The notes beneath the pieces are model-generated. The model was not told the origin of the DNA. It saw only the letters and a list, made by a program, of their open reading frames with translations, and did not search any database. A stretch of 64,000 nucleotides of DNA. Source: Cerasicoccus maritimus. GTDB taxonomy: Bacteria; Verrucomicrobiota; Verrucomicrobiia; Opitutales; Cerasicoccaceae. The stretch is from assembly GCA_031296935.1 (NCBI GenBank), contig JAVDPD010000021.1:46755-110754 (forward strand), given 5' to 3'. Shown here in pieces: positions 1 through 8,795 of the stretch (positions within the stretch are counted from its first letter, which is position 1; every line of letters starts with the position of its first letter). The position numbers and the translations under genes are program-made.

Positions 1-1
1 C

Positions 2-913
2 GTCGAGACCGAGAACGAGGTCTATAATATTTCCCAGTTCGACTACGACACCAAGTACTGGACGCATCACCACAATCCCCGCACCGTGGCCAACAATCCC
101 GCGGGCGAAGTGACCATGAACATGGGCATCCACGGGCCACATTACACCATCGGCGCAGCGTGCGCGGCGGGTAACGCGGGCCTGATCCAGGGCGCGCAGA
201 TGCTCCTGCTGGGCGAAGTCGACTACGCGCTCGCAGGCGGCGTCAGCGAGTCCATCCACACTTTTGGCATTTTTGCCGGCTTCAAGAGCCAGGGCGCCCT
301 CGGCGACCACGAGGACCCCAACATGGCCTCCCGCCCCTTCGACAAATCCCGCAACGGCATCGTCGTCTCCGAAGGCGGCGCGGTATATGTCCTTGAGCGT
401 CTCAGTGATGCGCAAGCACGCGGCGCAAATATCATTTGCGAAATCGTCGGCTGGAACATTAACTCCGACGCGACCGACGCTGTGCTCCCCAACCCAGAGC
501 GCCAAGCCCAGTGCATGCGCGCCGCGATTAAGCGCGCTGGCCTGACGCCGCAGGACATCGATATCGTCAGCACGCACGCCACCGCCACGCCCGCCGGCGA
601 CATCCAGGAGGTCAAGGCCGTGCGCGAAGTCTTCGCCAACTGCCCGACGACCTACGTGAACAACACCAAGAGCTTCATCGGGCACGCAATGGGCGCCGCC
701 GGAGCCCTGGAACTCGCAGGCAATTTACCCAGTTTCAACGACAATCAGGTCCACCCGACCATCAATGTAACCGAGCTGGACCCCGAATGCGCGGTTGAGA
801 ACCTCGTTCTCAACGAACCAAAATTGGTTGAAAGGGTTGACACCATCCTGAACAACTCTTTCGGTATGCTCGGAATTAATTCTGCATTGATTGTAAAGCG
901 GTTCGTTGACTGA
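2..913 (+). CDS. beta-ketoacyl-ACP synthase (FabF-like), 5' end outside window
   Basis: The reading frame is open from the first bases, so only the last 303 or so codons are seen and the true start lies upstream. The condensing-enzyme triad is visible: Cys in AACAAG (bases 161-163), His in STHATATPAGD (575-577) and His in IGHAMGAAGAL (683-685). This is the Cys-His-His arrangement of elongating KAS II-type ketosynthases, which join malonyl-ACP to an acyl chain. The motifs are not the housekeeping FabF spelling (usually TACATG, NAHGTSTPLGD), and the gene is followed by its own ACP and a CrtI-like flavoenzyme. That suggests a secondary lipid or polyene pathway rather than bulk fatty acid synthesis; the pathway is inference. 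Confidence 0.88.
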   Translation, partial: VETENEVYNISQFDYDTKYWTHHHNPRTVANNPAGEVTMNMGIHGPHYTIGAACAAGNAGLIQGAQMLLLGEVDYALAGGVSESIHTFGIFAGFKSQGALGDHEDPNMASRPFDKSRNGIVVSEGGAVYVLERLSDAQARGANIICEIVGWNINSDATDAVLPNPERQAQCMRAAIKRAGLTPQDIDIVSTHATATPAGDIQEVKAVREVFANCPTTYVNNTKSFIGHAMGAAGALELAGNLPSFNDNQVHPTINVTELDPECAVENLVLNEPKLVERVDTILNNSFGMLGINSALIVKRFVD

Positions 914-943
914 GCCGCTCCCATATATTAGTTTATCCATCCC

Positions 944-1204
944 ATGACCAAAGAAGACGTAAAGCAGATTGTGCTGGACATTATCGCCGAGATCGCGCCC
1001 GACGAGGAGCTCAGCGACATTAAGCCCGAGGTACGCCTCCGCGAACAGCTCGATCTGGATTCGATGGATTTCCTCGATATCGTGATGGAGCTGCGCAAGC
1101 AGCACGGCATCGAAGTGCCGGAAGATGATTATCCCGAGCTCGCATCGCTCGACAGCTGCGCCGACTACCTGCTGCCCAAGTTTGAAGCCAAGGCCAGCGC
1201 CTAA
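944..1204 (+). CDS. acyl carrier protein
   Basis: An 86-residue acidic helical protein with the phosphopantetheine attachment motif LDLDSMDF, the modified serine being Ser40. Length and the all-helical pattern fit a stand-alone ACP. It starts 30 bases after the ketosynthase stop, so the two are very likely co-transcribed and partners. The motif is DSMD rather than the DSLD/DSLS of most fatty acid ACPs, another hint of a dedicated ACP for a specialised pathway. No clear Shine-Dalgarno precedes the ATG. Confidence 0.93.
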   Translation: MTKEDVKQIVLDIIAEIAPDEELSDIKPEVRLREQLDLDSMDFLDIVMELRKQHGIEVPEDDYPELASLDSCADYLLPKFEAKASA

Positions 1205-1255
1205 CTCGCGCGAGCCACCTCTCCCCGCTGCCACTCGCGGGGTAACTCCCATTAA

Positions 1256-2737
1256 ATGACTAGTGAGCTGAACGGCGCGCACTATGACTGCTTGGTCATT
1301 GGCGCAGGCATGTCCGGCCTCGCGGCGGCAATTCGCCTCGCGATGTTCGATAAACGCGTCCTCATCGTCGAGCGCCACAACGCAGCCGGGGGTCTCAACA
1401 GCTTCTACAGCATTGCCGGGCGCAAGTATGACGTGGGCCTCCACGCCATGACGAACTACGCCCCACCCGGGGCCAAGCGCCTGCCGCTCATTAAAATCCT
1501 CCGCCAGCTCCGGCTGGACCGCGATCAACTCGATCTCTCCGAGCAATGCGGCAGCAAGATCGTCATCCCCGGCTACAGCCTCAACTTCAGCAACGACTTT
1601 GCCCTGTTCGAGAGCGAGGTTGCCCAGGTCTTCCCGGAGCAGATCGACGGCTTCCGCCGTCTGGTAGAGCACGTTAAGTCGTTCAACGAGACTGCCTTGG
1701 ACATCCAGGAAGAGTCCGCCATCGCCGTGCTGCGGGAGTTTTTGTCCGACGACGCCCTCGTCAACATGCTCATGATCCCTGTCTGCTACTACGGCAGCGC
1801 ACGGGAGAACGACCTCGATTTCTCGCAATTCGTCATCCTGTTCAAGGCGCTGTTCATGGAGGGCTTTGCCCGGCCGTTCGACGGCGTGCGCGTCATCATC
1901 CGCGCCCTGCTCAGCAAATACCGCGAGCTCGGCGGCGAACGCAAAATGAAGTGCGGCGTCCGCGAAATCGTTGCCGACAACGGCCACGCATCGCGCGTTA
2001 TCTTCGACGACGGCACGGAAATCACGGCCGATAAGATCATTTCCTCGATCGGCTACGCCGAAACGCTCCGCCTGTGTAGCGATCAGCCCGGCGACGCCGG
2101 TCGCGACAACACCGGTGCCCTCTCCTTTGTTGAGACGATTACCGTGCTCAAAAAGCAGCCAGCCTCCTTGGGTTGGAAGGATACCATCGTCTTTTTCAAC
2201 AACAGCGAGCACTTCGACTACCGCCGCCCGAAAGACCTCGTGGACTGCCGCAGCGGCGTCATCTGCTTCCCGAATAATTACCAGTATTCCGACGAACGGA
2301 AGCTGGAGGAAGGCTTCCTCCGCGTCACCGCGCTGGCCAATTACGACCGCTGGGCCGCCCTCACCGACCAGGAATACGCCGATGCCAAGGACCAGTGGTA
2401 TGAAACGCTCCAACGCCGTGCGCTCGACTTTTTGCCGATGCCCCGCGTCCGAGACAAGGAGCACACCACGCCCCCTATGGTCGCCCACAAGGCACAGGCC
2501 CGCCTCGTCTTAGAGCAGTACACTGAGGCCAAAGACATGTTTACCCCGCTGACGATCACCAAGTTCACCGGCCACCTCAGCGGCGCCGTCTACGGCGCGC
2601 CCAACAAGGTAAAAACCGGCCGCACCCACCTGGACAACGTCTTCCTCTGCGGCACCGACCAGGGCTTCCTCGGCATCACCGGCGCCATGCTCAGCGGCAT
2701 TTCGATGGCGAATTTGCACGTGCTCGGGGCGGGTTAA
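1256..2737 (+). CDS. CrtI-like FAD-dependent oxidoreductase
   Basis: A 493-residue flavoprotein of the phytoene desaturase / retinol saturase type. It has an N-terminal Rossmann dinucleotide motif GAGMSG (residues 16-21), a ribose-binding Glu at the end of the second strand (IVER, about residue 39), and AGGLNS after it. The C-terminus has the second FAD-contact region typical of this family (LCGTDQGFLGITGAMLSGIS). Such enzymes desaturate, saturate or isomerise conjugated chains. It lies 51 bases behind the ACP gene, same strand, so I infer it acts on the product of the ketosynthase/ACP pair. The substrate cannot be read from sequence; a carotenoid role is less likely because no phytoene synthase is nearby in the visible part. 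Confidence 0.82.
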   Translation: MTSELNGAHYDCLVIGAGMSGLAAAIRLAMFDKRVLIVERHNAAGGLNSFYSIAGRKYDVGLHAMTNYAPPGAKRLPLIKILRQLRLDRDQLDLSEQCGSKIVIPGYSLNFSNDFALFESEVAQVFPEQIDGFRRLVEHVKSFNETALDIQEESAIAVLREFLSDDALVNMLMIPVCYYGSARENDLDFSQFVILFKALFMEGFARPFDGVRVIIRALLSKYRELGGERKMKCGVREIVADNGHASRVIFDDGTEITADKIISSIGYAETLRLCSDQPGDAGRDNTGALSFVETITVLKKQPASLGWKDTIVFFNNSEHFDYRRPKDLVDCRSGVICFPNNYQYSDERKLEEGFLRVTALANYDRWAALTDQEYADAKDQWYETLQRRALDFLPMPRVRDKEHTTPPMVAHKAQARLVLEQYTEAKDMFTPLTITKFTGHLSGAVYGAPNKVKTGRTHLDNVFLCGTDQGFLGITGAMLSGISMANLHVLGAG

Positions 2738-3216
2738 TCGCCCTTTTTCGCTGTTTGCCTCGCTTCCTCCAGTTCGCTCTCCAACCGCATGACGATCTGC
2801 CGGTAGCCTTTGCGCTCCTCATTAATCAGAGCCGCCATTGGGTAAAAGATAAGCGCGCCAATTCCACCGCCAAACAGGATGGAACGGAGTAAGTTAGCAT
2901 GCATCAAAGATGCCATTTTCTCGAATTCATAAGCCGATACATACGGCCCGATCAGCTCAACCTCGGACTCAGTCAGATCCTCAATACTAACCTCTGGTGG
3001 CACGTGACGATTCTCAAACGGCAGCATGTTAGCCACTACAAAAGTTAATGCGGCAAAGATCAAAATTCCCGTAAAACCGGCAAACCACCACACCCAATAT
3101 TTCCCAAGATACTTCTCAAACCACTTCTCACCGAACTTGGGCCTCAGCATCCAGCGAGCATAGCGCTCTTGCCAACTTCGTTTTTCGCATGTGTTGATAC
3201 CAGTTTCGGCTTTCAT
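2734..3216 (-). CDS. hypothetical two-helix membrane protein
   Basis: A 160-residue protein I do not recognise. A basic, tryptophan-rich N-terminus (residues 11-40) leads into a membrane helix at about 42-64, a short acidic extracytoplasmic loop, a second helix at about 109-131 with a glycine-rich face, and a charged, probably coiled C-terminal tail (residues 133-155). Its stop overlaps the stop of the convergent flavoprotein gene by four bases. The downstream neighbour on this strand is therefore not part of an operon, and nothing in context suggests a role. Confidence 0.7.
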   Translation of the reverse strand: MKAETGINTCEKRSWQERYARWMLRPKFGEKWFEKYLGKYWVWWFAGFTGILIFAALTFVVANMLPFENRHVPPEVSIEDLTESEVELIGPYVSAYEFEKMASLMHANLLRSILFGGGIGALIFYPMAALINEERKGYRQIVMRLESELEEARQTAKKGD

Positions 3217-3361
3217 GCCTGAATTCTGCCCAAATATCCGGCCAAAGTGAAGATAAACCGGCGACTTACGCCCAACTTATTCCCCGCCCGTTGTTAATAA
3301 ATAAACGTTGCCGCTCGGGGCGGGCAGTCTAATTTCGGCAGGCTTTACAACGCACTACTGG

Positions 3362-3440
3362 CCTAATTTTACCGTCCTCAGACTTCTGACATCCGACCAC
3401 TGATCTGCCGACCTCGGTCCTCCGACATCCGATCTTCGCC
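3362..3440 (+). repeat. word-like degenerate repeat upstream of smc
   Basis: This intergenic stretch repeats short near-identical words: variants of CTGACATCCGACC, CTGATCTGCCGACCT and CTCCGACATCCGATC follow each other without spacers. It ends six bases before the smc ATG and so replaces a normal ribosome-binding region. Similar word-like stretches with different words occur at 17252-17293 and 17942-18010, also ending right at start codons. Confidence 0.6.
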
Positions 3441-3445
3441 CAACT

Positions 3446-6400
3446 ATGTATCTCAAGGAAATCGTCATCAATGGATTCAAGAGCTTTGCCGACCGGACCG
3501 TCGTCCGGCTCGATCCAGGCGTGACGTGTATCGTGGGCCCCAATGGTTGCGGCAAGAGCAACATCGTCGACGCCTGCCGCTGGGTGCTCGGCGAACAAAG
3601 CGCCAAGGCCCTCCGTGGCTCGAAGATGCACGACGTCATCTTCCAGGGCACGGACAAGCGCAAGCCGCTGCAATCCTGCGAAGTTTCCCTGACTTTCAGC
3701 GACTGCGAGGCCGAGTTGGGCACGAATTTCAACGAGGTAGAAATCACCCGTAAAGTCGACCGCGAAGGCGGCTCGGATTACTTCCTCAACGGCAAGCGCT
3801 GCCGCCTCAAGGACATTCATAACTTGTTCATGGATACCGGCGTAGGCCGCGCGTCCTACTCGTTTATGATGCAGGGCCAGATCGACCAGATCCTGTCCTC
3901 CAATCCGCAGGAGCGCCGCACGATTTTCGAAGAAGCCGCTGGCATCACCAAATACAAGGCCGACCGCAAGGAGTGCCTCAACAAACTGGCCCTCGTCGAC
4001 CAGAATTTGGCCCGCGTCACCGACGTGATCGACGAAGTCAGCCGCAAGATTGCCAGCCTCAAGCGCCAGGCGTCCAAGGCCCTGCGTTTCCAGCGCTTCA
4101 AGCACCGCCTGACCCACCTCGACCTCTCCTACAACGCCTACCACTACGCCAAGCGCGGCGCAATCATCAGCGACTTGTCCGAGAAGGCCAACGGCCTCCG
4201 CGGCATCGTCGAGCAGGCCGAAGAAAAGCTCAAGATGGAGGAGCAATCTTTGGAACGCCGCCGCAGCGAGCGCAAGGAGATGACCACCACCCTGCAGGAG
4301 GCACAGCAGACCGTGTTTGACCTCCGCAGTGAGAAGGAAAACGCCGAGTCGCAAGCCGAATTTGCCACGATCCGCGAGCGCGACGTCGCCGAGCGCATCG
4401 AGAACCTGAAAGAGGAAGTCACCGGCCTCGAGCGCCAGATCGAAGAGCTCTCCACCAAGGCCCAAACCGCTGCCGAGAGTAAGGCCGAGGCCCAGGCACT
4501 GGTCGACTCATCCGACGAAATTTTCCGTGGCAAAAACGAGGAATTCGAGCGCATCTTGATGGAGCTCAACGGCCACGAGCGCACCCTCGGCCAGGCCAAG
4601 CAACAACTGCTCGTCCGCGAAGGCGCGATTACCCGTCTGCGCCAGCAAACGACCACGCTCGAAGTCGACCTGAAGAGTTTCCAGGTGAAGCACGCCGGCC
4701 TCGGCGACACACTTCACGAGCTGAAGGATCAGAAGGAAGTCCTCGAGCACCGCGCCGAGGAGGTCACCGCCGCGCAGGCCCGTCGCGAGCAGGAAGCCGC
4801 CGAAGCCGCGGAGGCCGTCGAAGCCGCCCGCGCCGAAACTCAGCGCCTGCGCGAAGAGTTCCGCAACCTGCAAAAAGACATTTCCGACTGCGACCGCGAA
4901 GTCGCCCGAGGCCAAGCCCAGCTCTCCACTTTGGAGGCCCTGCAACAGCGCTTCGAAGGCTTCTCCGCAGGCGCGAAGGCCATCCTGCAAGGCCAGCTTG
5001 GCGACCTCGCGCCGAAGGATAAATTCCGCCCGCTGTCGGCCGTTGTCGAAGCCGACGACGCCTACACGACCGCGCTCGAGACGCTGCTCTCCAGCTCCGC
5101 CGAGTCGATCTATTTAGACAACTACGACCTCGCCCTGCCCATCCTTCGCAAGCTCGAAGACGAGCGCGTGGGCCGCGCGGTTTTGCAGGTCGGCATCCGC
5201 ACGGACATCTACGAAAACGAGTCCCTGCCCAGTTGGATCATCCCCGCCGAGAAGGTCATCAAGCCGAAGAAGACAGAGTTCAAGGACCTCGTGCACGACT
5301 TTTTCCAGGGCTGTTTCTTTGTCGATACGCTCGATGATTTTCTGGAATATTGGAAGACGAACCCGGGCTTTAACTTCCTCTTTGTCGCCACCAAAAACAA
5401 CGAACTCGTGGACCACCGTGGCCTCGTTTACGGCGGCTACAACAAGAAGGGCAAGGACGACAGCTTCCTCAAGCGCGACCAGAACATTCGCAAGTTCAAG
5501 GCGCAAATCGAGATCGATAACGAGCGCCTGACGCAGCTCAACGAGCGCGCCTTGCAGCTGAATGCCGACATGGAAACGGCGGAAATGACTGTCGAAGAAA
5601 AGCGCGACCGCCAAAACGAAATTGCCAGCGAACTCTCCAGCCTCAAGGCCGACGCACGCTCCGTGCAAAGCATGCTGCAGGAGATTTCGCAGAACGTCAC
5701 GCGCCAGGAGCGTCAACTCGCCGACTTAGAGGAAAGCCGCCTCACCGCCGAAGACCGCCTCAACAAGGCCCGCGAAGAAATGGCCGGCGCCGAACAGGCA
5801 ATCGAAGAAGGCAAAGCCGAGATTTCCGGTGCCGAAGAAGCCATCAAGCGCCTCATGAACGAGCGCGATGCGCACAAGGACGGCCTGGCCGAAGTCCGCC
5901 TGGACCTCGCCGAAAAGAAGCAGCGCCTCGAACTTTACGAGCAGGGCTTGCGCGATGCCGAAACGCAGCGCAACGAGATCAACACTCGCATCCTGCGCCG
6001 CCGTCAGGAGATCGACAACCTGACCGAGCAGCTCGCCTCGCTCAAGGCCGACATCATGGAGAACCGCGAACGCGCGGCCGAGCTGGAGAAGACGCTCGAA
6101 TCCACGTCAACGAATTTGGCCGGCCTGCGCCAGAAATCCGGCGAGCTCGAGCGCCAGATTGCGGAGTTGGAAAGCCACCTGGGCCAGGCTCGCTCTCAGC
6201 AGCGCGAGCAGGAAACCCAGCTCAACCAATACGACGTCAAGCTCGCCGAAGAGCGTTCGCAATCCAGCTTCTTGTCCGACAAGATCATGGGCGAATACGA
6301 CCGCGAGATCGACGACATCGATTGGAAGCAGGAGCTCTGGCACGCCGACGAAGAATTCGAAACCAAGATCAAGCTCGACGAGCTCGATGAGGACGACGAC

Positions 6401-7195
6401 GGCGAGCTTCGCCCCAAGGTGAAAACCGAGCGCGGCGAACCGACCGAAGAAGACCTCGCCGCCATGGACGACACCGACTGGCCCGAGATCGACAAGGAGA
6501 TTAAATACCTCCGCAGCCGCATCAACAGCCTCGGCGCCGTCAATCTTGTAGCCATCGAAGAATACGCCGACGAGCGCGAGCGCTACGACTTCCTGAAGAC
6601 CCAAAGCGACGACTTGTGGGGCTCGAAGGAAGAGCTGCTCAAGGCAATCGACGAGATCAACGAGACCTCGCAAAAGCTGTTCCAGGACACCTTCGAGCAG
6701 ATCCGCAAAAACTTCATTTTCACGTTTACCAAGCTCTTCAACGGCGGCCAGGCCGACCTCGCCCTCGTCGAAGCCGAAGACGTGCTCGACTCCGGCATCG
6801 AGATCACCGCGCGCCCTCCGGGCACCAAGCTGCGAAGCCTATCGCTGCTCTCCGGTGGCCAGCGCACGATGACCGCCGTTGGCCTCCTGTTCGCGATCTA
6901 CATGGTCAAGCCCAGCCCCTTCGCCGTGCTCGACGAGCTCGATGCACCGCTGGACGACGTGAACATCGGCCGCTTCACCGACATGGTGCAGGAGTTCGTG
7001 AAGTATTCGCAGTTCCTCATCGTCACGCACAACAAGCGCACGGTCTCCACGGCCAACGCGATCTACGGCGTCACGATGCAAGAACGCGGCGTCACGAAGC
7101 TCGTCTCCATGCGCTTCAACAAGAAGGGCGACGACCTCGTCTCCGAAGACGACGACACCCCGATCGAACTCGAATCCGCCGGCGTGGTGGGCTAA
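3446..7195 (+). CDS. smc: chromosome segregation protein SMC
   Basis: A 1249-residue structural maintenance of chromosomes ATPase, which dimerises and with ScpA/ScpB organises and segregates DNA. Walker A is GPNGCGKSN (31-39). Long heptad coiled coils run on both sides of a hinge (about residues 510-680). The C-terminal head carries the ABC signature LLSGGQRTMTAVG and Walker B FAVLDELDAPLDD. Length matches bacterial SMC (about 1190) with an extra acidic stretch before the C-terminal head (DELDEDDDGELR, around residue 975). It stands alone on its strand. No Shine-Dalgarno is seen; the 5' leader is a word-like repeat. Confidence 0.98.
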   Translation: MYLKEIVINGFKSFADRTVVRLDPGVTCIVGPNGCGKSNIVDACRWVLGEQSAKALRGSKMHDVIFQGTDKRKPLQSCEVSLTFSDCEAELGTNFNEVEITRKVDREGGSDYFLNGKRCRLKDIHNLFMDTGVGRASYSFMMQGQIDQILSSNPQERRTIFEEAAGITKYKADRKECLNKLALVDQNLARVTDVIDEVSRKIASLKRQASKALRFQRFKHRLTHLDLSYNAYHYAKRGAIISDLSEKANGLRGIVEQAEEKLKMEEQSLERRRSERKEMTTTLQEAQQTVFDLRSEKENAESQAEFATIRERDVAERIENLKEEVTGLERQIEELSTKAQTAAESKAEAQALVDSSDEIFRGKNEEFERILMELNGHERTLGQAKQQLLVREGAITRLRQQTTTLEVDLKSFQVKHAGLGDTLHELKDQKEVLEHRAEEVTAAQARREQEAAEAAEAVEAARAETQRLREEFRNLQKDISDCDREVARGQAQLSTLEALQQRFEGFSAGAKAILQGQLGDLAPKDKFRPLSAVVEADDAYTTALETLLSSSAESIYLDNYDLALPILRKLEDERVGRAVLQVGIRTDIYENESLPSWIIPAEKVIKPKKTEFKDLVHDFFQGCFFVDTLDDFLEYWKTNPGFNFLFVATKNNELVDHRGLVYGGYNKKGKDDSFLKRDQNIRKFKAQIEIDNERLTQLNERALQLNADMETAEMTVEEKRDRQNEIASELSSLKADARSVQSMLQEISQNVTRQERQLADLEESRLTAEDRLNKAREEMAGAEQAIEEGKAEISGAEEAIKRLMNERDAHKDGLAEVRLDLAEKKQRLELYEQGLRDAETQRNEINTRILRRRQEIDNLTEQLASLKADIMENRERAAELEKTLESTSTNLAGLRQKSGELERQIAELESHLGQARSQQREQETQLNQYDVKLAEERSQSSFLSDKIMGEYDREIDDIDWKQELWHADEEFETKIKLDELDEDDDGELRPKVKTERGEPTEEDLAAMDDTDWPEIDKEIKYLRSRINSLGAVNLVAIEEYADERERYDFLKTQSDDLWGSKEELLKAIDEINETSQKLFQDTFEQIRKNFIFTFTKLFNGGQADLALVEAEDVLDSGIEITARPPGTKLRSLSLLSGGQRTMTAVGLLFAIYMVKPSPFAVLDELDAPLDDVNIGRFTDMVQEFVKYSQFLIVTHNKRTVSTANAIYGVTMQERGVTKLVSMRFNKKGDDLVSEDDDTPIELESAGVVG

Positions 7196-7227
7196 GCCAG
7201 CGCCACGCGTATTGCAGCGACAAAAAC

Positions 7228-7306
7228 GGCTGACTCCACTCAGTGAAGCCAGCCGCGAAAAGCCATTCGCACCCCGTGCGAATCTATCAATGCAACCGGA
7301 GGTTGC
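7228..7306. terminator. hairpin cluster between convergent smc and M42 peptidase genes
   Basis: The gap between two convergent genes holds two clean hairpins and a weaker one: ATTCGCAC/GTGCGAAT (7265-7272 with 7276-7283), GCAACC/GGTTGC (7292-7297 with 7301-7306, touching the peptidase stop) and GGCT/AGCC around 7228-7250. There is no T-run, so this is at best a weak bidirectional terminator or a 3'-end stabilising structure. Confidence 0.4.
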
Positions 7307-8410
7307 CTACCAGATGCCGTGCTCGCCCTTTTTAAGGCTTTCGGCGAAGGCCACGAGGAGCTGGACGGTGTATTCGATGTCCTGCAAGTCGACGACTTCG
7401 CTCGGCGTGTGCATGTAGCGCAGCGGGATCGAAATGATCGACGCGGCCACACCTTCGCGGGCCATCTGAATTGCGCGCGCGTCGGTGGGCGTCGGGCGTG
7501 GCTCGGACTCGAGCTGGTAAGGGATGTTGTTCTTTTCGGCAACTTCCACTAGGCGCTCGAAAATGAACGGGCTGATGTTCGGGCCGCGGCCAATGATCGG
7601 GCCCCCGCCCTGAACTTGGCGGCCATGCTTGCGCGGATCGCAGTCCGGGTGGTCGGTGGCGTGGCCCACGTCCACGGCGATGCCGAGGTGCGGGTTCACC
7701 TTGTAAGCAGAAGTCGTCGCGCCGCGGGTGCCGATTTCTTCCTGCGTCGTCGAAACAGCAACCACCTTCGCGGCCAGCTTTTTCTTGGACTTGGCCAAAC
7801 GGCGGACCACTTCGTTGACCACGTAGCAGCCGGACTTGTCGTCAAACGCGCGGGCGGCGCCGACGGTGCCGTGGATCAGCTCAAAGCCCATGTCGTAAAC
7901 CATCGGGTCGCCAATGGCGATGCGCTCGAGCGCTTCGTCGCGGGACTTGGCGCCGATATCGATCCACATTTCGTGGAACTCGGGGACCTTCTTGCGATCC
8001 TCGGGCGACATCAGGTGGATGGCGCGCTTACCGGTGACGCCCTTTACGTCGCCGCCCTTGGCCATGATGGTGACGCGGCGGCCGGAGATCATGATCGGGT
8101 CGTGGCCGCCCAGCGGGTCAAAGTAAACAAAGCCGTTGTCGTCGACGTATTTCACCATCAGGCCCAGCTCGTCCATGTGGCCGGCGAGCATGAGGACGGG
8201 GTCGCCCTCGGAGTTGATCGTCGCGTAGCGGTTGCCGAGGGCATCCTTTTCAAAAGTCTCGGCAATGGGCTCCACGTGCTTGGCCAGCACGGCCTGCGCC
8301 TCTTGTTCGAAACCGGTCGGCGAACGTGCTTCGAGCAGGTCGACCAGGAACTCCGGCGGGGTGAACGTATCAGTTTTCTTTTTCGTGGTTTTCGCTTTTT
8401 TCTTCGCCAT
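7307..8410 (-). CDS. M42 family metallo-aminopeptidase
   Basis: A 367-residue cytosolic peptidase of the M42 glutamyl-aminopeptidase/TET family (also annotated as cellulase M or endoglucanase-like), which trims short peptides in large oligomers with two metal ions. Visible ligand and catalytic motifs: GHMDELG (His78, Asp80), FDDKSG (Asp190/191), TTQEEIG with the Glu pair near 224, VDVGHATD, and the C-terminal MHTPSEV. I chose the ATG at 8410, giving an N-terminus rich in lysine (MAKKKAKTTKKK). A start 12 codons upstream is possible but adds non-conserved residues. Transcription runs away from hisA, with a large palindromic element lying between them. Confidence 0.93.
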   Translation of the reverse strand: MAKKKAKTTKKKTDTFTPPEFLVDLLEARSPTGFEQEAQAVLAKHVEPIAETFEKDALGNRYATINSEGDPVLMLAGHMDELGLMVKYVDDNGFVYFDPLGGHDPIMISGRRVTIMAKGGDVKGVTGKRAIHLMSPEDRKKVPEFHEMWIDIGAKSRDEALERIAIGDPMVYDMGFELIHGTVGAARAFDDKSGCYVVNEVVRRLAKSKKKLAAKVVAVSTTQEEIGTRGATTSAYKVNPHLGIAVDVGHATDHPDCDPRKHGRQVQGGGPIIGRGPNISPFIFERLVEVAEKNNIPYQLESEPRPTPTDARAIQMAREGVAASIISIPLRYMHTPSEVVDLQDIEYTVQLLVAFAESLKKGEHGIW

Positions 8411-8795
8411 GTATCCAGTGCTAACCGATGCGCCCGGCGAAACCAACTGAAATCTTTTTAACAGGAAGATCGGGAGTAACGGAAAGCTGGTGGAGCGTAA
8501 TTTTTATTGAACAGAAGGAAGCAAAGAGAGCAAAGGCTGAGAGGCAGCTTTTGAAAATCACGCGAAGCCCCCAAAAAACAAGTTTCTTCTCATATGAAAT
8601 TCCTTTGGGTCTTCGCGTAAGAAATAAAACAGTGGAGTGGCTTTGCTCTCTTTGCTTCCTTCTGTTCAAAAAATCCACGTTGCCTCTCGGCTTCCCGCTC
8701 TTCCCGATCTTCCTGTTTAAAAAACGCGCCCCCCCGCCTGAATTTTCGCGAAAAGAATAGATTGAGCCGCGAGATTTAGGCCTCATAGTTGTTTT
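8411..8795. other. gene-free divergent region dominated by a palindrome
   Basis: About 385 bases without a credible gene between the M42 peptidase and hisA. It contains the 270-base palindromic element described separately, then a C-run (8731-8736) and an AT-rich leader before hisA. Promoters of both genes must lie here, but I cannot point to a clear -35/-10 pair. Confidence 0.7.
8455..8724. repeat. 270-bp concentric inverted repeat (cruciform-like element)
   Basis: Three pairs of inverted arms share one centre near 8588. The outer pair is 8455-8475 with 8702-8723 (near-perfect). The middle pair is 8507-8535 with 8641-8669 (29 bases, perfect). The inner pair is around 8560-8575 with 8603-8618 (ACGCGAAG/CTTCGCGT exact). 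The segments between arms are unpaired. It could fold as a long hairpin in RNA or extrude in DNA; it may be a non-autonomous mobile element or two copies of a dispersed repeat in opposite orientation. Confidence 0.8.

Noticed and set aside
725-2488. A 587-codon minus-strand frame opposite the ketosynthase/ACP/flavoprotein genes
   Set aside because: It spans three confident plus-strand genes, and its translation has no family features; GC-rich third positions explain it.
3329-4465. Long minus-strand frame opposite smc
   Set aside because: Antisense of the SMC head and coiled coil; Leu/Ala/Val-rich low complexity typical of such shadows.
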